DNA of 64,000 nucleotides from Bacteroidales bacterium (GCA_013376985.1 JACABB010000002.1:56309-120308); one strand, 5' to 3'. Positions 18,395-28,299 are shown, numbered from the stretch's first letter. Translations and numbers: made by a program. The notes: generated from the sequence alone by a model not told the origin.

Positions 18395-19189
18395 ATGAAG
18401 CAGTACATTGATTTTCTTGATCATATTTTAGAAAAAGGGGCTAAAAAAACCGATAGAACAGGCACAGGCACTATTAGCGTTTTTGGGTATCAGATGCGTT
18501 TTGATTTAGCAGATGGATTTCCCCTCCTTACTACAAAAAAGTTGCACCTAAAATCGATTATCTATGAACTACTTTGGTTTCTTAAAGGCGATACCAACAT
18601 CAAGTATTTGAACGAAAATGGGGTTACAATATGGAATGAATGGGCAGATGAAAATGGGAGTCTTGGTCCTGTATACGGCTATCAATGGCGGTCTTGGCCA
18701 ACTCCAGATGGTAAACATATCGATCAAATTTCTGGGGTTGTAAATTCAATAATCAATAATCCAGATTCTCGTCGCCATATAGTCTGCGCTTGGAACGTAG
18801 GCGAAATCGATAAAATGGTTTTGCCCCCATGCCATGCGCTCTTTCAGTTTTATGTTGCTAGTGGAAAACTCTCATGCCAGCTATATCAACGCAGCGCTGA
18901 TGTTTTTCTGGGCGTTCCGTTCAACATCGCATCTTACGCCTTGCTAACGCTTATGATGGCTCAGGTTACCGGCCTTAAACCCGGAGAGTTTGTCCATTCT
19001 TTCGGTGATGCTCATATCTATTTAAACCATTTAGATCAGGTTAAGCTCCAACTAAGCCGTGAACCACGGAATTTGCCCAAAATGAACATCAACCCCAACG
19101 TAAAATCCATTTTTGATTTCAATTTTGATGATTTTAAACTCGAAGGATACGATCCTCACCCCCATATTAAAGGGACAATAGCAATTTAA
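18395..19189 (+). CDS. thyA: Thymidylate synthase
   Basis: Methylates dUMP to dTMP using methylene-tetrahydrofolate. The protein is 264 aa, the same as the E. coli enzyme. The catalytic cysteine is C146 in [10 protein letters not shown], followed by the dUMP-binding [13 protein letters not shown] segment and a C-terminal IKGTIAI. AGAGGTGA lies a few bases before the ATG, an unusually good ribosome-binding site for this genome. folA follows, so the dihydrofolate produced here is recycled by the neighbouring gene product. Confidence 0.97.
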   Translation: MKQYIDFLDHILEKGAKKTDRTGTGTISVFGYQMRFDLADGFPLLTTKKLHLKSIIYELLWFLKGDTNIKYLNENGVTIWNEWADENGSLGPVYGYQWRSWPTPDGKHIDQISGVVNSIINNPDSRRHIVCAWNVGEIDKMVLPPCHALFQFYVASGKLSCQLYQRSADVFLGVPFNIASYALLTLMMAQVTGLKPGEFVHSFGDAHIYLNHLDQVKLQLSREPRNLPKMNINPNVKSIFDFNFDDFKLEGYDPHPHIKGTIAI

Positions 19190-19240
19190 AAAATCAAAAA
19201 GGAAAATTTCAAGCAATAAATTTATAAGAACAAGCACTTA

Positions 19241-19735
19241 ATGACCATCTCAATAATAGTTGCAGTAGCCGAAAATCAGATAATTGGGTATAACAACCAA
19301 TTGCTTTGGCATATAAAAGAGGATTTACAACGATTCAAGAGTCTAACCCTTGGACATCATATCATTATGGGTAGAAAAACATATGATAGTATAGGTCGTC
19401 CATTACCGGGTAGAACGAATGTGGTAATAACTCGTGATAAAAACTACCAAGCAGATGGTTGTATCGTTGTAAATTCGTTGGAAGATGCTTTAAATATAGC
19501 CAGCCAAGATAGTGAGGTTTTTATTATAGGTGGCGGAGACATTTATAGGCAAACACTTTCTTTGGCCGACAGAATATATTTTACTAGAATTCATGCCAGT
19601 TTTTCTGGCGATACTTTTTTCCCTGAACTTGACCTTAAAGAATGGACTACCGAAAGTGTTACAAAAGGAAAGCCCATCAATGATGATGGGCTTGGGTATA
19701 CATTTATTAACTTAGTCCGAGAAAAGAAAAACTAA
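19241..19735 (+). CDS. folA: Dihydrofolate reductase
   Basis: Reduces dihydrofolate to tetrahydrofolate with NADPH. The 164-aa protein opens with [14 protein letters not shown]. It has the active-site [11 protein letters not shown] segment with the conserved acidic residue, [19 protein letters not shown], and the NADPH-binding IIGGGDIYR. It follows thyA by 51 bases, the common thyA-folA operon. Its TAA overlaps the stop of convergent clpX (the two stops share 19733-19734). Confidence 0.96.
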   Translation: MTISIIVAVAENQIIGYNNQLLWHIKEDLQRFKSLTLGHHIIMGRKTYDSIGRPLPGRTNVVITRDKNYQADGCIVVNSLEDALNIASQDSEVFIIGGGDIYRQTLSLADRIYFTRIHASFSGDTFFPELDLKEWTTESVTKGKPINDDGLGYTFINLVREKKN

Positions 19736-20958
19736 GCAGCTTTCAATCGTTTAACATTCGCTTTCTCAAGTTTTTTCTGTGCATATTCGAGCGAAATTAT
19801 CATCTCTTGGTGATCTCCTGAGGGAAGTTCGAACATTGCATCAATCATAATAGCTTCACAAATTGAACGTAACCCACGAGCCCCAAGTTTAAACTCAATG
19901 GCTTTATCAACGATATAATTTAATACATCCTCTTCAACTTCGAGTTTAATACCGTCGTAATCGAAAAGTTTAATATACTGTTTCATAATTGCATTCTTAG
20001 GTTCTGTAAGAATGCTTCGTAAGGCCTCACGGTCAAGCGGATCTAGGTATGTTAAAACTGGCAACCGTCCTATAATTTCAGGGATTAATCCAAACACTCT
20101 TAAATCCTGTGGGGCTATATATTGCAATAAGTTATCCTTATCAATATAATCACGATTTTTACTTGCACCATAGCCAACAATCTGGGTGTTGAGACGTTGA
20201 GCGATTTTTTTCTCAATCCCCTCAAATGCTCCACCGCATATAAATAGAATGTTTTTAGTATCAACAGCTATCATCTTCTGCTCTGGGTGCTTGCGTCCTC
20301 CCTGAGGGGGGACATTTACAACAGATCCTTCGAGTAATTTAAGCAGCCCTTGTTGAACCCCTTCACCTGAAACATCCCGGGTAATTGAAGGGTTATCACC
20401 CTTACGAGCAATTTTATCAAGTTCATCGATAAAAACAATTCCCTTCTCTGCTGCTTCAACATTATAATCAGCAACTTGAAGCAAGCGTGTTAGAATACTC
20501 TCAACATCTTCTCCAACATAACCCGCTTCGGTAAGAACTGTTGCATCAACAATTGTAAATGGAACATGAAGCATACGAGCAATAGTCCGAGCCAAAAGAG
20601 TTTTTCCTGTTCCTGTTTCACCAACAAGTAGTATATTCGATTTTTCTATCTCAACCTCATCCTCGGTTTTACTATTCTGCATCAATCTTTTATAGTGATT
20701 GTATACTGCTACCGATAGAAATTTTTTAGCCTCATCCTGCCCTATCACGTATTGATCAAGAAAACTTTTTATCTCCTTCGGCTTAAGAAGTTTGCTTTTG
20801 TTCAACTTAAACTCCCCTTTTTTCTTCAACTCCTCACGGACAATTAGGTTTGCTTGCTCAGCACACATATCGCAAATAAAAGCATTAACACCTGAAACAA
20901 GCAGGGTTACATCGCGCCGATCACGACCACAAAATGAACATTTATCAGTATTCTTCAT
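19732..20958 (-). CDS. clpX: ATP-dependent Clp protease ATP-binding subunit ClpX
   Basis: AAA+ unfoldase that delivers substrates to ClpP. The N-terminal zinc-binding domain has C7/C10 and C29/C32. Walker A GETGTGKT is at 113-120 and Walker B is FIDELDKIA. The pore-loop and ssrA-recognition segments are typical, as is [11 protein letters not shown]. Length (408 aa) is normal. In most bacteria clpX follows clpP closely, but here a 7.5-kb peptide-export and CHAT module lies between them (see clpP at 28461-29144). It has its own -7 element. Confidence 0.96.
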   Translation of the reverse strand: MKNTDKCSFCGRDRRDVTLLVSGVNAFICDMCAEQANLIVREELKKKGEFKLNKSKLLKPKEIKSFLDQYVIGQDEAKKFLSVAVYNHYKRLMQNSKTEDEVEIEKSNILLVGETGTGKTLLARTIARMLHVPFTIVDATVLTEAGYVGEDVESILTRLLQVADYNVEAAEKGIVFIDELDKIARKGDNPSITRDVSGEGVQQGLLKLLEGSVVNVPPQGGRKHPEQKMIAVDTKNILFICGGAFEGIEKKIAQRLNTQIVGYGASKNRDYIDKDNLLQYIAPQDLRVFGLIPEIIGRLPVLTYLDPLDREALRSILTEPKNAIMKQYIKLFDYDGIKLEVEEDVLNYIVDKAIEFKLGARGLRSICEAIMIDAMFELPSGDHQEMIISLEYAQKKLEKANVKRLKAA

Positions 20959-20990
20959 TTATTTTACAGTCAATTTCAATTTATTGTTTA

Positions 20991-20998
20991 CAAAGGTA
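20991..20998 (-). promoter_or_regulatory. Promoter -7 element TACCTTTG for clpX
   Basis: Exact TAnnTTTG match 32 nt upstream of the clpX ATG. No -33 TTTG at standard spacing. It supports independent transcription of clpX after its separation from clpP. Confidence 0.55.
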
Positions 20999-21060
20999 CA
21001 AATAATTTATAGTAAATACATTACCGATAGTTAGAGGTGAACACCCTCAATGTAATAGTC

Positions 21061-23823
21061 CTATTTAATGAATTTATAGTATGATACCGCAACTATAAAC
21101 ACAAGGCAAACAGCTACTCCTAATATTAGTAGGTATAACGATCCGCTTTGAGTTACAGGATTATCACTTCCTAAAACTTGGTAAGCGGCCCAGAAATATG
21201 GATGCGATCGTAAAGGATCGGCTTTTTTAATAAAGTTTTTTTGAGCCAATTGAAGCGAAACGCTAATGCTTTCACCCTTTTTAATGTACTTGGAAAAATC
21301 AATAATTATCTCGGTTCCCGAGCTATCATCAACCCTCCATTGTGTGGTGACTAAAGAAGGACACCCTGCATAAAAAAATCCGCGTGCTAAACTAATAATC
21401 CCTTCTCCCTTTATAAGGTTACCATCACCGCTTCTACATGCGCTAATAATTGTTAATCTACTTTTAAGTTTTAAATTAAATATTTCGTAAGCATTCAGAT
21501 AACCATCATTTATTGAATCGGATGTTTTCGTGAATATAAGTTTAGAGAAATTGGGGTTTTTATCATCTATAAAAGTATGCATTGCTAAGTGGATTATATC
21601 GTAATTTCCAGCAATGGACTTAAATCGACTTTCAGTTGCATCTCGATCCAACAGAAGAGCTCCTTTAAATCTTTTACTAACCAAGACTGCTTCATTCTTT
21701 GCTCCAGGAAGATCCCATAAATCCTGTCGATATACAGATCGTGATGCAATAGTATCACTGGTTTTTCCTTTGTATGAAGGAGCTATGGATATGCTTTTAA
21801 TAAAAGTGATTTTCGGGGCATATACCTGATCGGTAAGTAATTTTGACGAAAGGGAATAAGAAATTGGATAATCATTTACAAGATAAGGTAAACTAAAAAA
21901 CTCCTTGGGATTTGCTTGTTTTTTTGTAACGAGAGCTGCAAAGGGGATTGAAATTAACTCATTGTGAGGGACTATAATTAATTTTTTACCTTTCATCTCG
22001 TTCTCATATGGTTTTAATAAAACAGAGTATAAATAGTAAGAAGAACTTGAAAAGTGTTTTACATTTTCAATTGATAAGGAACTGAAATTATTGGGAACAA
22101 GTTCCGCCCTAAATTGAGCAAGGTTATTATAAAAAGTGCTATCTAACTTCTGAATACTTTGAATTACACGACACTTACTTATTGCAAATGAGTAAAGGTT
22201 TGAATCCGTCTTATAGTAGTCAATTACCAGTTTATCATCTGGTAAAGTTTTCTGAAGTTGCTGGATTGATACGGATGATGTATCATATTTTAGTTTATAG
22301 TATTTAGGATAATTAGTCTCTATTTCTTTGAGAATTGCGCGATATTCATTTTGAGTATTAAATAACTGTTCCTCATTTCTTTTTACCTGCTGCACATTTA
22401 CACTATTTAGTTTTCTTTCCTCATAGAATTTTTCTGTAAGATAATCGAATCGTTGTTTAATCTGTTGTTCCTGATTTTGCAGTTCAATTGGTACGCCAGA
22501 AATTGAAAGTCCTTTGTTTTTTGATATCAATTCATGAAGAATTGCAGCCTTACTTTTGGATATAAGCATAAATGCTTCTGTCAAAAATGAACTATCGATA
22601 CTAGCAGAGAATTGGAATGCACTTTCAATAGCCTTATCATAAAAGTCATTATACTTTCCTGAAATTAAGAGTTTATCATCTTCACTGAAAAGTTTAAACC
22701 GTATATCCTCAGATAATGAAATTGCCTTTTTGTAATTCTTTAATGATTCAACGGCTTTTTTTCGATCCTTCTCAATTAATGATTGTCTAGCATAAATATC
22801 ACCAAATCCTTTAAAACTATAGGCGGCATTTGACAAAGAGAAAAAGTCATTGGAATTAATAGTGTTAATTGATTTTGATTTTAAAAACAACCGCTCCGCT
22901 TGATCTAAAAGTCCTTGATAAAATTTTAAATCACCAAGATAATTGTATAATTGACATATACTTATAATAGAATTTATACTGGTACTTAAGCCTAAGGCTT
23001 TATTATAATAACTCTCCGCCTCATTCACTAAAAAAAGTTTCTGGTAACATAAACCAATATATGTGTATATGCCTACATACTCCAAAGAACTTCGTTCTTT
23101 AGCATTTTTTAAAATTTCTTCGGATGCTTTAAAATGTAGCAACGCATTTTGGTAATCTTTAAAATACATGTAGGTAATACCAAGATTATTATGAACGGCA
23201 TAAACCAAGTTTGACTGGTGATTATAAGCAAAATTTAAAATTTCCTCACCATTGCTAAGTGCTTCGCTTAAAAATCCCGCAGTTCTAAGCGCAGAGGTTA
23301 ACTTAAGTTTAGACAGAATCAATTTATAGCTATCCGGAATCGAATCACTTTCAATCAAACGTATCCCTTTCTTGATAAATGAGATTGCTGTTTGAACATC
23401 GTATAAACGAAGGTAGCAATCTCCCATTTCAACATAAATAGTCCCAAGAATATTTTTACTGGGCTTTTCTACCTGATTGATCAGTCCTTCCGCTTTTTTA
23501 TAGTAGATTAACGCTGAATCAGCAGACTTTAACTGCTGCTTGATATTGGCTAAGTTTAAATATCCACTTGCCAGTCTTGTTTTACTAAAACCTGGTATAA
23601 GTTGTTTTAAATCAAGAGCTTTTTTAAAATAAATACCTGCCTTTTCGATATCTCCAGCCACAGCAATGTCTACGCCTCTATTATTAAAAGATTTTGCAAG
23701 ACTATCAAGCATCTTAGCCTTAGAACTAAGTAACTCTTGGCTCTGAGAATTAACTATAGTAGAAAAAAGAATTAGTATCAATAGGGATACCGAAAATCCT
23801 AACGTTTCCGAGTATAATTTCAT
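21061..23823 (-). CDS. Exported CHAT-domain cysteine protease with TPR repeats and a C-terminal membrane anchor
   Basis: A 920-residue protein. A signal peptide (about 1-26, ending VNSQS) is followed by tetratricopeptide repeats (about 35-400), a coiled-coil-like linker (about 410-520), and a CHAT protease domain (about 600-885). The catalytic dyad appears intact: His749 in IIHLAMH and Cys796 in IISACRSGDG. One transmembrane helix (895-916) and a short basic tail end the protein. By this topology the TPR and protease parts would face the periplasm, anchored in the inner membrane. CHAT proteases are caspase/separase relatives, often coupled to TPR sensors. It is divergent from the double-glycine peptide gene, with 235 bases between the two ATGs. 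The substrate is unknown. Confidence 0.83.
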   Translation of the reverse strand: MKLYSETLGFSVSLLILILFSTIVNSQSQELLSSKAKMLDSLAKSFNNRGVDIAVAGDIEKAGIYFKKALDLKQLIPGFSKTRLASGYLNLANIKQQLKSADSALIYYKKAEGLINQVEKPSKNILGTIYVEMGDCYLRLYDVQTAISFIKKGIRLIESDSIPDSYKLILSKLKLTSALRTAGFLSEALSNGEEILNFAYNHQSNLVYAVHNNLGITYMYFKDYQNALLHFKASEEILKNAKERSSLEYVGIYTYIGLCYQKLFLVNEAESYYNKALGLSTSINSIISICQLYNYLGDLKFYQGLLDQAERLFLKSKSINTINSNDFFSLSNAAYSFKGFGDIYARQSLIEKDRKKAVESLKNYKKAISLSEDIRFKLFSEDDKLLISGKYNDFYDKAIESAFQFSASIDSSFLTEAFMLISKSKAAILHELISKNKGLSISGVPIELQNQEQQIKQRFDYLTEKFYEERKLNSVNVQQVKRNEEQLFNTQNEYRAILKEIETNYPKYYKLKYDTSSVSIQQLQKTLPDDKLVIDYYKTDSNLYSFAISKCRVIQSIQKLDSTFYNNLAQFRAELVPNNFSSLSIENVKHFSSSSYYLYSVLLKPYENEMKGKKLIIVPHNELISIPFAALVTKKQANPKEFFSLPYLVNDYPISYSLSSKLLTDQVYAPKITFIKSISIAPSYKGKTSDTIASRSVYRQDLWDLPGAKNEAVLVSKRFKGALLLDRDATESRFKSIAGNYDIIHLAMHTFIDDKNPNFSKLIFTKTSDSINDGYLNAYEIFNLKLKSRLTIISACRSGDGNLIKGEGIISLARGFFYAGCPSLVTTQWRVDDSSGTEIIIDFSKYIKKGESISVSLQLAQKNFIKKADPLRSHPYFWAAYQVLGSDNPVTQSGSLYLLILGVAVCLVFIVAVSYYKFIK

Positions 23824-23956
23824 GTATGCAATATATAATAATTAGAAGAAATGCACAAGTAAATTCAACGATCCTATTCGTAAACTACTCTGATAGAAAA
23901 ATATTCTACTACAACTTTAATATACATAAAATATTGAGATTCTGTTACAAAAAAAG

Positions 23957-24021
23957 TTTTTTATCAAAATTTTAAAAAAAATGTGTCACTTTTTATAGTT
24001 TTGCGGAATATATAATTGAAG
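23957..24021 (+). promoter_or_regulatory. Conserved 65-bp element, copy 1, upstream of the peptide gene
   Basis: In order: a T6 tract, 11 variable bases, an A8 tract, TGTGTCAC (23982-23989), TTTTATAGTTTTG, GGAATATATA and TTGAAG. A second copy lies at 30886-30949 in the same orientation, with the same T6-to-TGTGTCAC spacing and about 40 identical positions over the last 48. TAGTTTTG at 23996-24003 matches the -7 consensus TAnnTTTG, but no TTTG lies at -33. The block may therefore be an activated promoter with TGTGTCAC as a regulator site, or a promoter of an alternative sigma factor. It ends 37 nt before the peptide ATG. Confidence 0.7.
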
Positions 24022-24058
24022 GGATATACTAATCACTAACTAAATAATATCTTAAACC

Positions 24059-24202
24059 ATGAAAACTCAAAGAAATATTTTAGAAATGATTGCTTTTAGC
24101 ATGAATAATCAAGAAATACTCACCAATAATCAGATGAAAAGTTTAAATGGTGGCGATAATCTTCCAATTGGTCAAGATCCAAAAATTTATATTAAGGAAT
24201 AA
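24059..24202 (+). CDS. Double-glycine leader peptide precursor (47 aa), predicted exported peptide
   Basis: A short gene, ATG to TAA, encoding a 47-residue precursor. The leader ends QMKSLNGG, with Gly31-Gly32. Hydrophobic residues stand at -4 (Leu29), -7 (Met26) and -12 (Leu21) from the cleavage point, the classic double-glycine pattern recognised by C39 peptidases. Cleavage would leave a 15-residue product, DNLPIGQDPKIYIKE, with no cysteine and mixed charge. That looks more like a signalling peptide than a membrane-active bacteriocin. A C39-peptidase exporter and HlyD adaptor are encoded just downstream on the other strand. The conserved 65-bp element lies immediately upstream and a terminator follows at 24395. 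No modification enzyme was seen nearby. Function and maturation are inferred. Confidence 0.75.
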   Translation: MKTQRNILEMIAFSMNNQEILTNNQMKSLNGGDNLPIGQDPKIYIKE

Positions 24203-24394
24203 TTGTCTTGAGATTAATAATTGATATTAACAAGAAACTAGTTTCATGATTATTTAAAAATTTTTAGATGATACTTGAAAAAATATAAATCATCATAAGT
24301 TACCCACATTCAATCAGATGAAAAGATTGTATTAAGAAGTGCAGAAGATGTTACCCTAAAGCATCAAACTGTAAATACGTTTTCCTTTTTACTC

Positions 24395-24433
24395 AAACTC
24401 TATCAAGGTTTTTAATCTTGGTAGAGTTTTCGT
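24395..24433 (+). terminator. Rho-independent terminator downstream of the peptide gene
   Basis: AAACTCTATCAAG (24395-24407) pairs with CTTGGTAGAGTTT (24417-24429) over 13 bp with one G-U, followed by TTTTCGTTT. The 190 bases between the peptide stop and this hairpin have no further small gene. Confidence 0.75.
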
Positions 24434-24495
24434 TTAATAATATTCGAATTTTATATCTTTCAATTTAAACAGTTCATAAAACCAAGTTTTTAGTT

Positions 24496-25809
24496 CTACT
24501 TTTTAGACACTCTGTCCTTAAAAATATATTTGAGTGGGTTGAAAAATCGTTGTAAGAGTGTTAAATTTTCTGTGGTGATTTCTGCAATACCCGAAAGGTC
24601 TCTTTCAAAACTTAATTCTTGTCCATACGAAGTAATTGGCCCCTTTGGTAAACGAACAACTACTGGAAATCCTTTTTCAACAGAACCACTGGAAACAGAT
24701 TGAATTACACCTTCAATCATTCCAAATTCCATATACGGATATCCATCGAGTTTAATAGTCACTCGTTGTTCCAGTTTCACCTTACCCGCTCCTTCGAAAG
24801 GTAGAGTTAACATTGCAAAAATCTCTCCCCTTTTTTCAGGATTAATAGTAAAAAGTCTATCCCCAGATCTCACTTCTTGTAGATTACTCCAAACGCTCAT
24901 ATATGTGAGTTTTCCTGACGAGGGTGCTATTAAAAGATACGTTTTTTCCCATGTTGAGAGGGTACTCACCATCTGGTTATAACTATTCATCAAATCCTCT
25001 GCCAGTTTTTTGCTTTGACTTTCTTGCTCAAGTCTAGTATCAATAATGCTTTGTCTAAGCCCCTCAATTGTTATTGCGGTAGTAGAGAGATTCAACCGAG
25101 CACTCTCAAGTGATTGACGTTTTGATAATAACACCCCCTGAGAACGCTCATAATCAACAGCGGAAATTACTCCTGTCTTAAAGAGTGATGAATCTCGGGC
25201 AAACTGCCTTTGGGTTAACTCAAGATCTTTAAGGGTAAGATTTCGCTGAGCCCAAAGTCTATTATAATACTGATTGTACTGTTTAATCTGCGATTCAATA
25301 GCCTTTATCTTTTGTTCGTGATAACTTTGTTTCAAAAACAAACGATATTCAAAATATGATTTTGAAAAAGCATTAAACTGAGCCTGAATATCTCCTAAAT
25401 TCAATTTGTCGAAATATCTGGAGTCGAGAAGAGTGTCTGATAGTTTTCGATGGTTAAACCCATTTATTATCCTAGAAAGACATTCAATATCTTTTAGTTG
25501 AGCCGGATTTTCAATTACTGCAATAGTATCGCCTTTTTTAACAAGCGAACCATCCGTAAAAAGAATATCTGTTATCTTACCATTTGCTTTTGAAATAATA
25601 ACCGAAGGTGGATTCTCGCTTGTAATGACTGCAGGGGCAACAACAATATCGGGATATTTAAAAAATGCACTACCGATAAAAACTATAGCAATAACCAAAA
25701 AAATAATTGTTATTCCCCACCGAACTATTCCCTTTGGAGGTACCCCAAGAATTTCTGCAATCTCCTCTGAGCGGAGGTTTATTTTTTTTAATCGATCATC
25801 TATTTCCAT
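24496..25809 (-). CDS. HlyD family periplasmic adaptor of a peptide exporter
   Basis: A membrane-fusion protein (437 aa) linking an inner-membrane ABC exporter to an outer-membrane channel. A cytoplasmic N-terminus of about 30 residues is followed by one membrane segment (30-50). Next are a biotinyl-lipoyl-like hairpin half (TDGSLVKKGDTIAVIENP), a long coiled coil (about 130-290), the second lipoyl half (LLIAPSSGKLTYM) and a beta-barrel region. The longest frame opens at a TTG at 25821; the ATG at 25809 leading MEIDDRL is chosen. It lies 204 bases downstream of the C39 ABC transporter gene on the same strand. No TolC-type gene is in the window. Confidence 0.87.
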   Translation of the reverse strand: MEIDDRLKKINLRSEEIAEILGVPPKGIVRWGITIIFLVIAIVFIGSAFFKYPDIVVAPAVITSENPPSVIISKANGKITDILFTDGSLVKKGDTIAVIENPAQLKDIECLSRIINGFNHRKLSDTLLDSRYFDKLNLGDIQAQFNAFSKSYFEYRLFLKQSYHEQKIKAIESQIKQYNQYYNRLWAQRNLTLKDLELTQRQFARDSSLFKTGVISAVDYERSQGVLLSKRQSLESARLNLSTTAITIEGLRQSIIDTRLEQESQSKKLAEDLMNSYNQMVSTLSTWEKTYLLIAPSSGKLTYMSVWSNLQEVRSGDRLFTINPEKRGEIFAMLTLPFEGAGKVKLEQRVTIKLDGYPYMEFGMIEGVIQSVSSGSVEKGFPVVVRLPKGPITSYGQELSFERDLSGIAEITTENLTLLQRFFNPLKYIFKDRVSKK

Positions 25810-26013
25810 TTTGTTGATCAAAAATTATTTCTACTTTTCTGAAAAAAGCCCATTCAAGGCACATTTTTATGCTAATTACAATTTTATTATCTGATTTTAG
25901 CGCTGAATTTTTATTACCTGCTGCTACAAACATTAAACATTTTATTCTCCCTCGATTTGTGATTTATATATCATCTGCTTAATGAGCCTTCAAAAACCCA
26001 TCGCCAAAAATAC

Positions 26014-28206
26014 TTATAACTCCAACTGATTTTTAACTAAAGTATAGTACGCCCCCTTCTTCTCGCTTAATTCCTTATGCGTACCCACTTCAACCACTTT
26101 CCCTTTCTCTAACACAACTATCTGATCTGCATTTTTAACCGTACTTAAACGATGTGCCACAACAATAACCGTTCGACCTTTGAAAAATTCTTGTAAATTC
26201 CCTAGAATAACCTTCTCGTTATTAGCATCAAGCGCATTGGTTGCTTCATCGAAAAAGATAAACTTTGGATCTTTATAAACTGCACGAGCTATCAAAATTC
26301 TTTGCTTTTGACCTTGACTCAAACCATGACCTTCACCACCGATCTTTGTATTATAACCGAGGGGAAGCGAATCAATAAAATCATCTATATTAGCCACGTT
26401 AGCAGCATGGAGCAATTTAAGTTTATCAACTCTATCAACTCCGGGGGCAATATTATTGGCAATAGTATCTGAAAATATAAATCCATCCTGAATTACCACA
26501 CCACATTGCTCTCTCCAACGACCAATACTAAATGCCGTGAGATTATTTTCCCCAATCCGGATTTCTCCGTTAACAGGGGGATAAAACCCAAGCAAGAGTT
26601 TAATAAGAGTTGTCTTTCCGCTTCCCGATGTACCTACAATGGCTGTTTGCTTACCCGCCTCAATTCTAATATTGATATCATCAAGCACTAGGTTTGAGTC
26701 TGGCTCATCATAACGGAATCCAAGGTTACTCAATTCAATACTTTTTCCATCGGGAATATCGTTCATTCTTGAATCTTCAACATCTTCCTCGTCGTTTCGA
26801 AGGTGTATTTCACCAAGCCTCTCAAGGCTTATCTTTGCATCCTGAGTTAAGTTAAAGAATGATATCAACTGGTCAATCGGGCTATTTAACTGACCTATGA
26901 TGTATTGTACCGCAAGCATCATGCCCAAAGACATATCGCCATCTACTACGCTTTTTGCCGCAATTACAGTTATAAAAATATTCTTTATCTCATTGATAAG
27001 TACAGCACCACTTTGCTGATACTGGCTAAGCGCTAGGCCTTTTACACTTACCTTGAATAGTTTTGCCTGTATGCGTTCCCACTCCCAACGTTTCTGCTGC
27101 TCACAACTATTCAGCTTAATCTCCTGCATTCCTTGTATCAACTGAATTACATTGCTCTGGTTAGCAGCCATCTGCGCAAACCGACGGTAATCTAATTCTT
27201 CTCGCTTCTTCATGAAAAGCCAAACCCAAAGGGCATAAACAGTGCTTCCAAAAAGGAATATTGAAAAAATGGTTACATTATAGTAAAGCAAAACGGCCCC
27301 GAAAATAACTAGATTGACCAACGAAAACATTACGTTCAGCGTAGTCCCAGTCAAAAAACTCTCTATTCGCTTATTATCGTTAATACGTTGTATCAAATCA
27401 CCAACCATCTTGGCATCGAAGTAACCCATGGGCAGGCGCATCAGTTTAACCAAAAAATCCGATATAAGCGATATGTTTATACGTGTTCCAAGATGTAGCA
27501 GTATCCACCCTCTGATAAATTCAACCGACACACGACTTAACGTTAATACCATCTGGGCAATCAGCACAAGGTAAATAAACCCTATGTTGCGATTTCCAAT
27601 GCCCTTATCAACTATACTTTGGGTTAGGAATGGGAAAACCAACTGAAGCAAACTGCCGAGAATTAAGCCCAGCAAGAGTTGGGTTATCAATTTCCTATAG
27701 GGGCGAAGGTAACTGAACAGAAAACGGAAACTCTTTTTATTAGGTTTTTCGTCTTGTGCTGCATAAAAATCAGGAGAGGCTTCAAGGAGTAGAGCCACAC
27801 CGCGCTTCTCACCCTCCTCAACAGTTGAAACCCAACAGCGAATAAACTCTTCTCGAGGAAAACTCACCAATCCACCGCCAGGATCCGAAACGTGAACAAC
27901 CTCTTTGCCCTTTTTCCCTGTAATGTCATAGACAACAACAAAATGACTCTGATTCCAATGAACAATAGCTGGTAGAGGAGCCTCTTTTAACAGCTGCTCA
28001 AAACTGATCTTAACCCCCATAGTTCGAAAGCCTATGCTCTCAGCAGCACGGCTAATTCCAAGCATACTAACCCCCTCGCGGGTTATGTAGCAACGCTCCC
28101 GTAGAGTTTGAACATTGTAATGCTTACCATAATATCGTGCAACAATCCGCAGACAGGTTGGACCGCAATCCATCGCATCGGGTTGGTGGTAGTGGGGGAA
28201 AGACAT
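26014..28206 (-). CDS. Peptidase C39-containing ABC transporter (peptide processing and export)
   Basis: A 730-residue exporter that cleaves double-glycine leaders and translocates the product. The N-terminal C39 peptidase has its triad in place: Cys14 in DCGPTC, His88 in SHFVVVY and Asp108 in SDPGGG. A six-helix ABC membrane domain (about 160-450) follows. The nucleotide-binding domain has Walker A GTSGSGKTT, signature LSQGQ (629-633), Walker B FIFFDEA (649-655) and a switch histidine at 685. All catalytic motifs look functional. The likely cargo is the 47-residue double-glycine peptide encoded at 24059-24202. It is transcribed before hlyD and follows the clpP terminator. Confidence 0.93.
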   Translation of the reverse strand: MSFPHYHQPDAMDCGPTCLRIVARYYGKHYNVQTLRERCYITREGVSMLGISRAAESIGFRTMGVKISFEQLLKEAPLPAIVHWNQSHFVVVYDITGKKGKEVVHVSDPGGGLVSFPREEFIRCWVSTVEEGEKRGVALLLEASPDFYAAQDEKPNKKSFRFLFSYLRPYRKLITQLLLGLILGSLLQLVFPFLTQSIVDKGIGNRNIGFIYLVLIAQMVLTLSRVSVEFIRGWILLHLGTRINISLISDFLVKLMRLPMGYFDAKMVGDLIQRINDNKRIESFLTGTTLNVMFSLVNLVIFGAVLLYYNVTIFSIFLFGSTVYALWVWLFMKKREELDYRRFAQMAANQSNVIQLIQGMQEIKLNSCEQQKRWEWERIQAKLFKVSVKGLALSQYQQSGAVLINEIKNIFITVIAAKSVVDGDMSLGMMLAVQYIIGQLNSPIDQLISFFNLTQDAKISLERLGEIHLRNDEEDVEDSRMNDIPDGKSIELSNLGFRYDEPDSNLVLDDINIRIEAGKQTAIVGTSGSGKTTLIKLLLGFYPPVNGEIRIGENNLTAFSIGRWREQCGVVIQDGFIFSDTIANNIAPGVDRVDKLKLLHAANVANIDDFIDSLPLGYNTKIGGEGHGLSQGQKQRILIARAVYKDPKFIFFDEATNALDANNEKVILGNLQEFFKGRTVIVVAHRLSTVKNADQIVVLEKGKVVEVGTHKELSEKKGAYYTLVKNQLEL

Positions 28207-28291
28207 CAGAAACTAAAATTAATTACTTATTTGATATTAATTATTTTACAAATTATAAAATTGTTTCAACTCTAAAATCGATTATATTAAA

Positions 28292-28299
28292 CAAAAATA
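28292..28299 (-). promoter_or_regulatory. Promoter -7 element TATTTTTG for the C39 exporter gene
   Basis: Exact TAnnTTTG match, 85 nt upstream of the exporter ATG. No good -33 partner. It lacks the conserved 65-bp element found before the peptide gene. Confidence 0.45.

Noticed and set aside
23982-24006. Sigma-54 promoter (TGTCAC ... TTTGC) within element copy 1
   Set aside because: The distance between the two boxes is about ten bases instead of five, and copy 2 lacks the GC of the second box.
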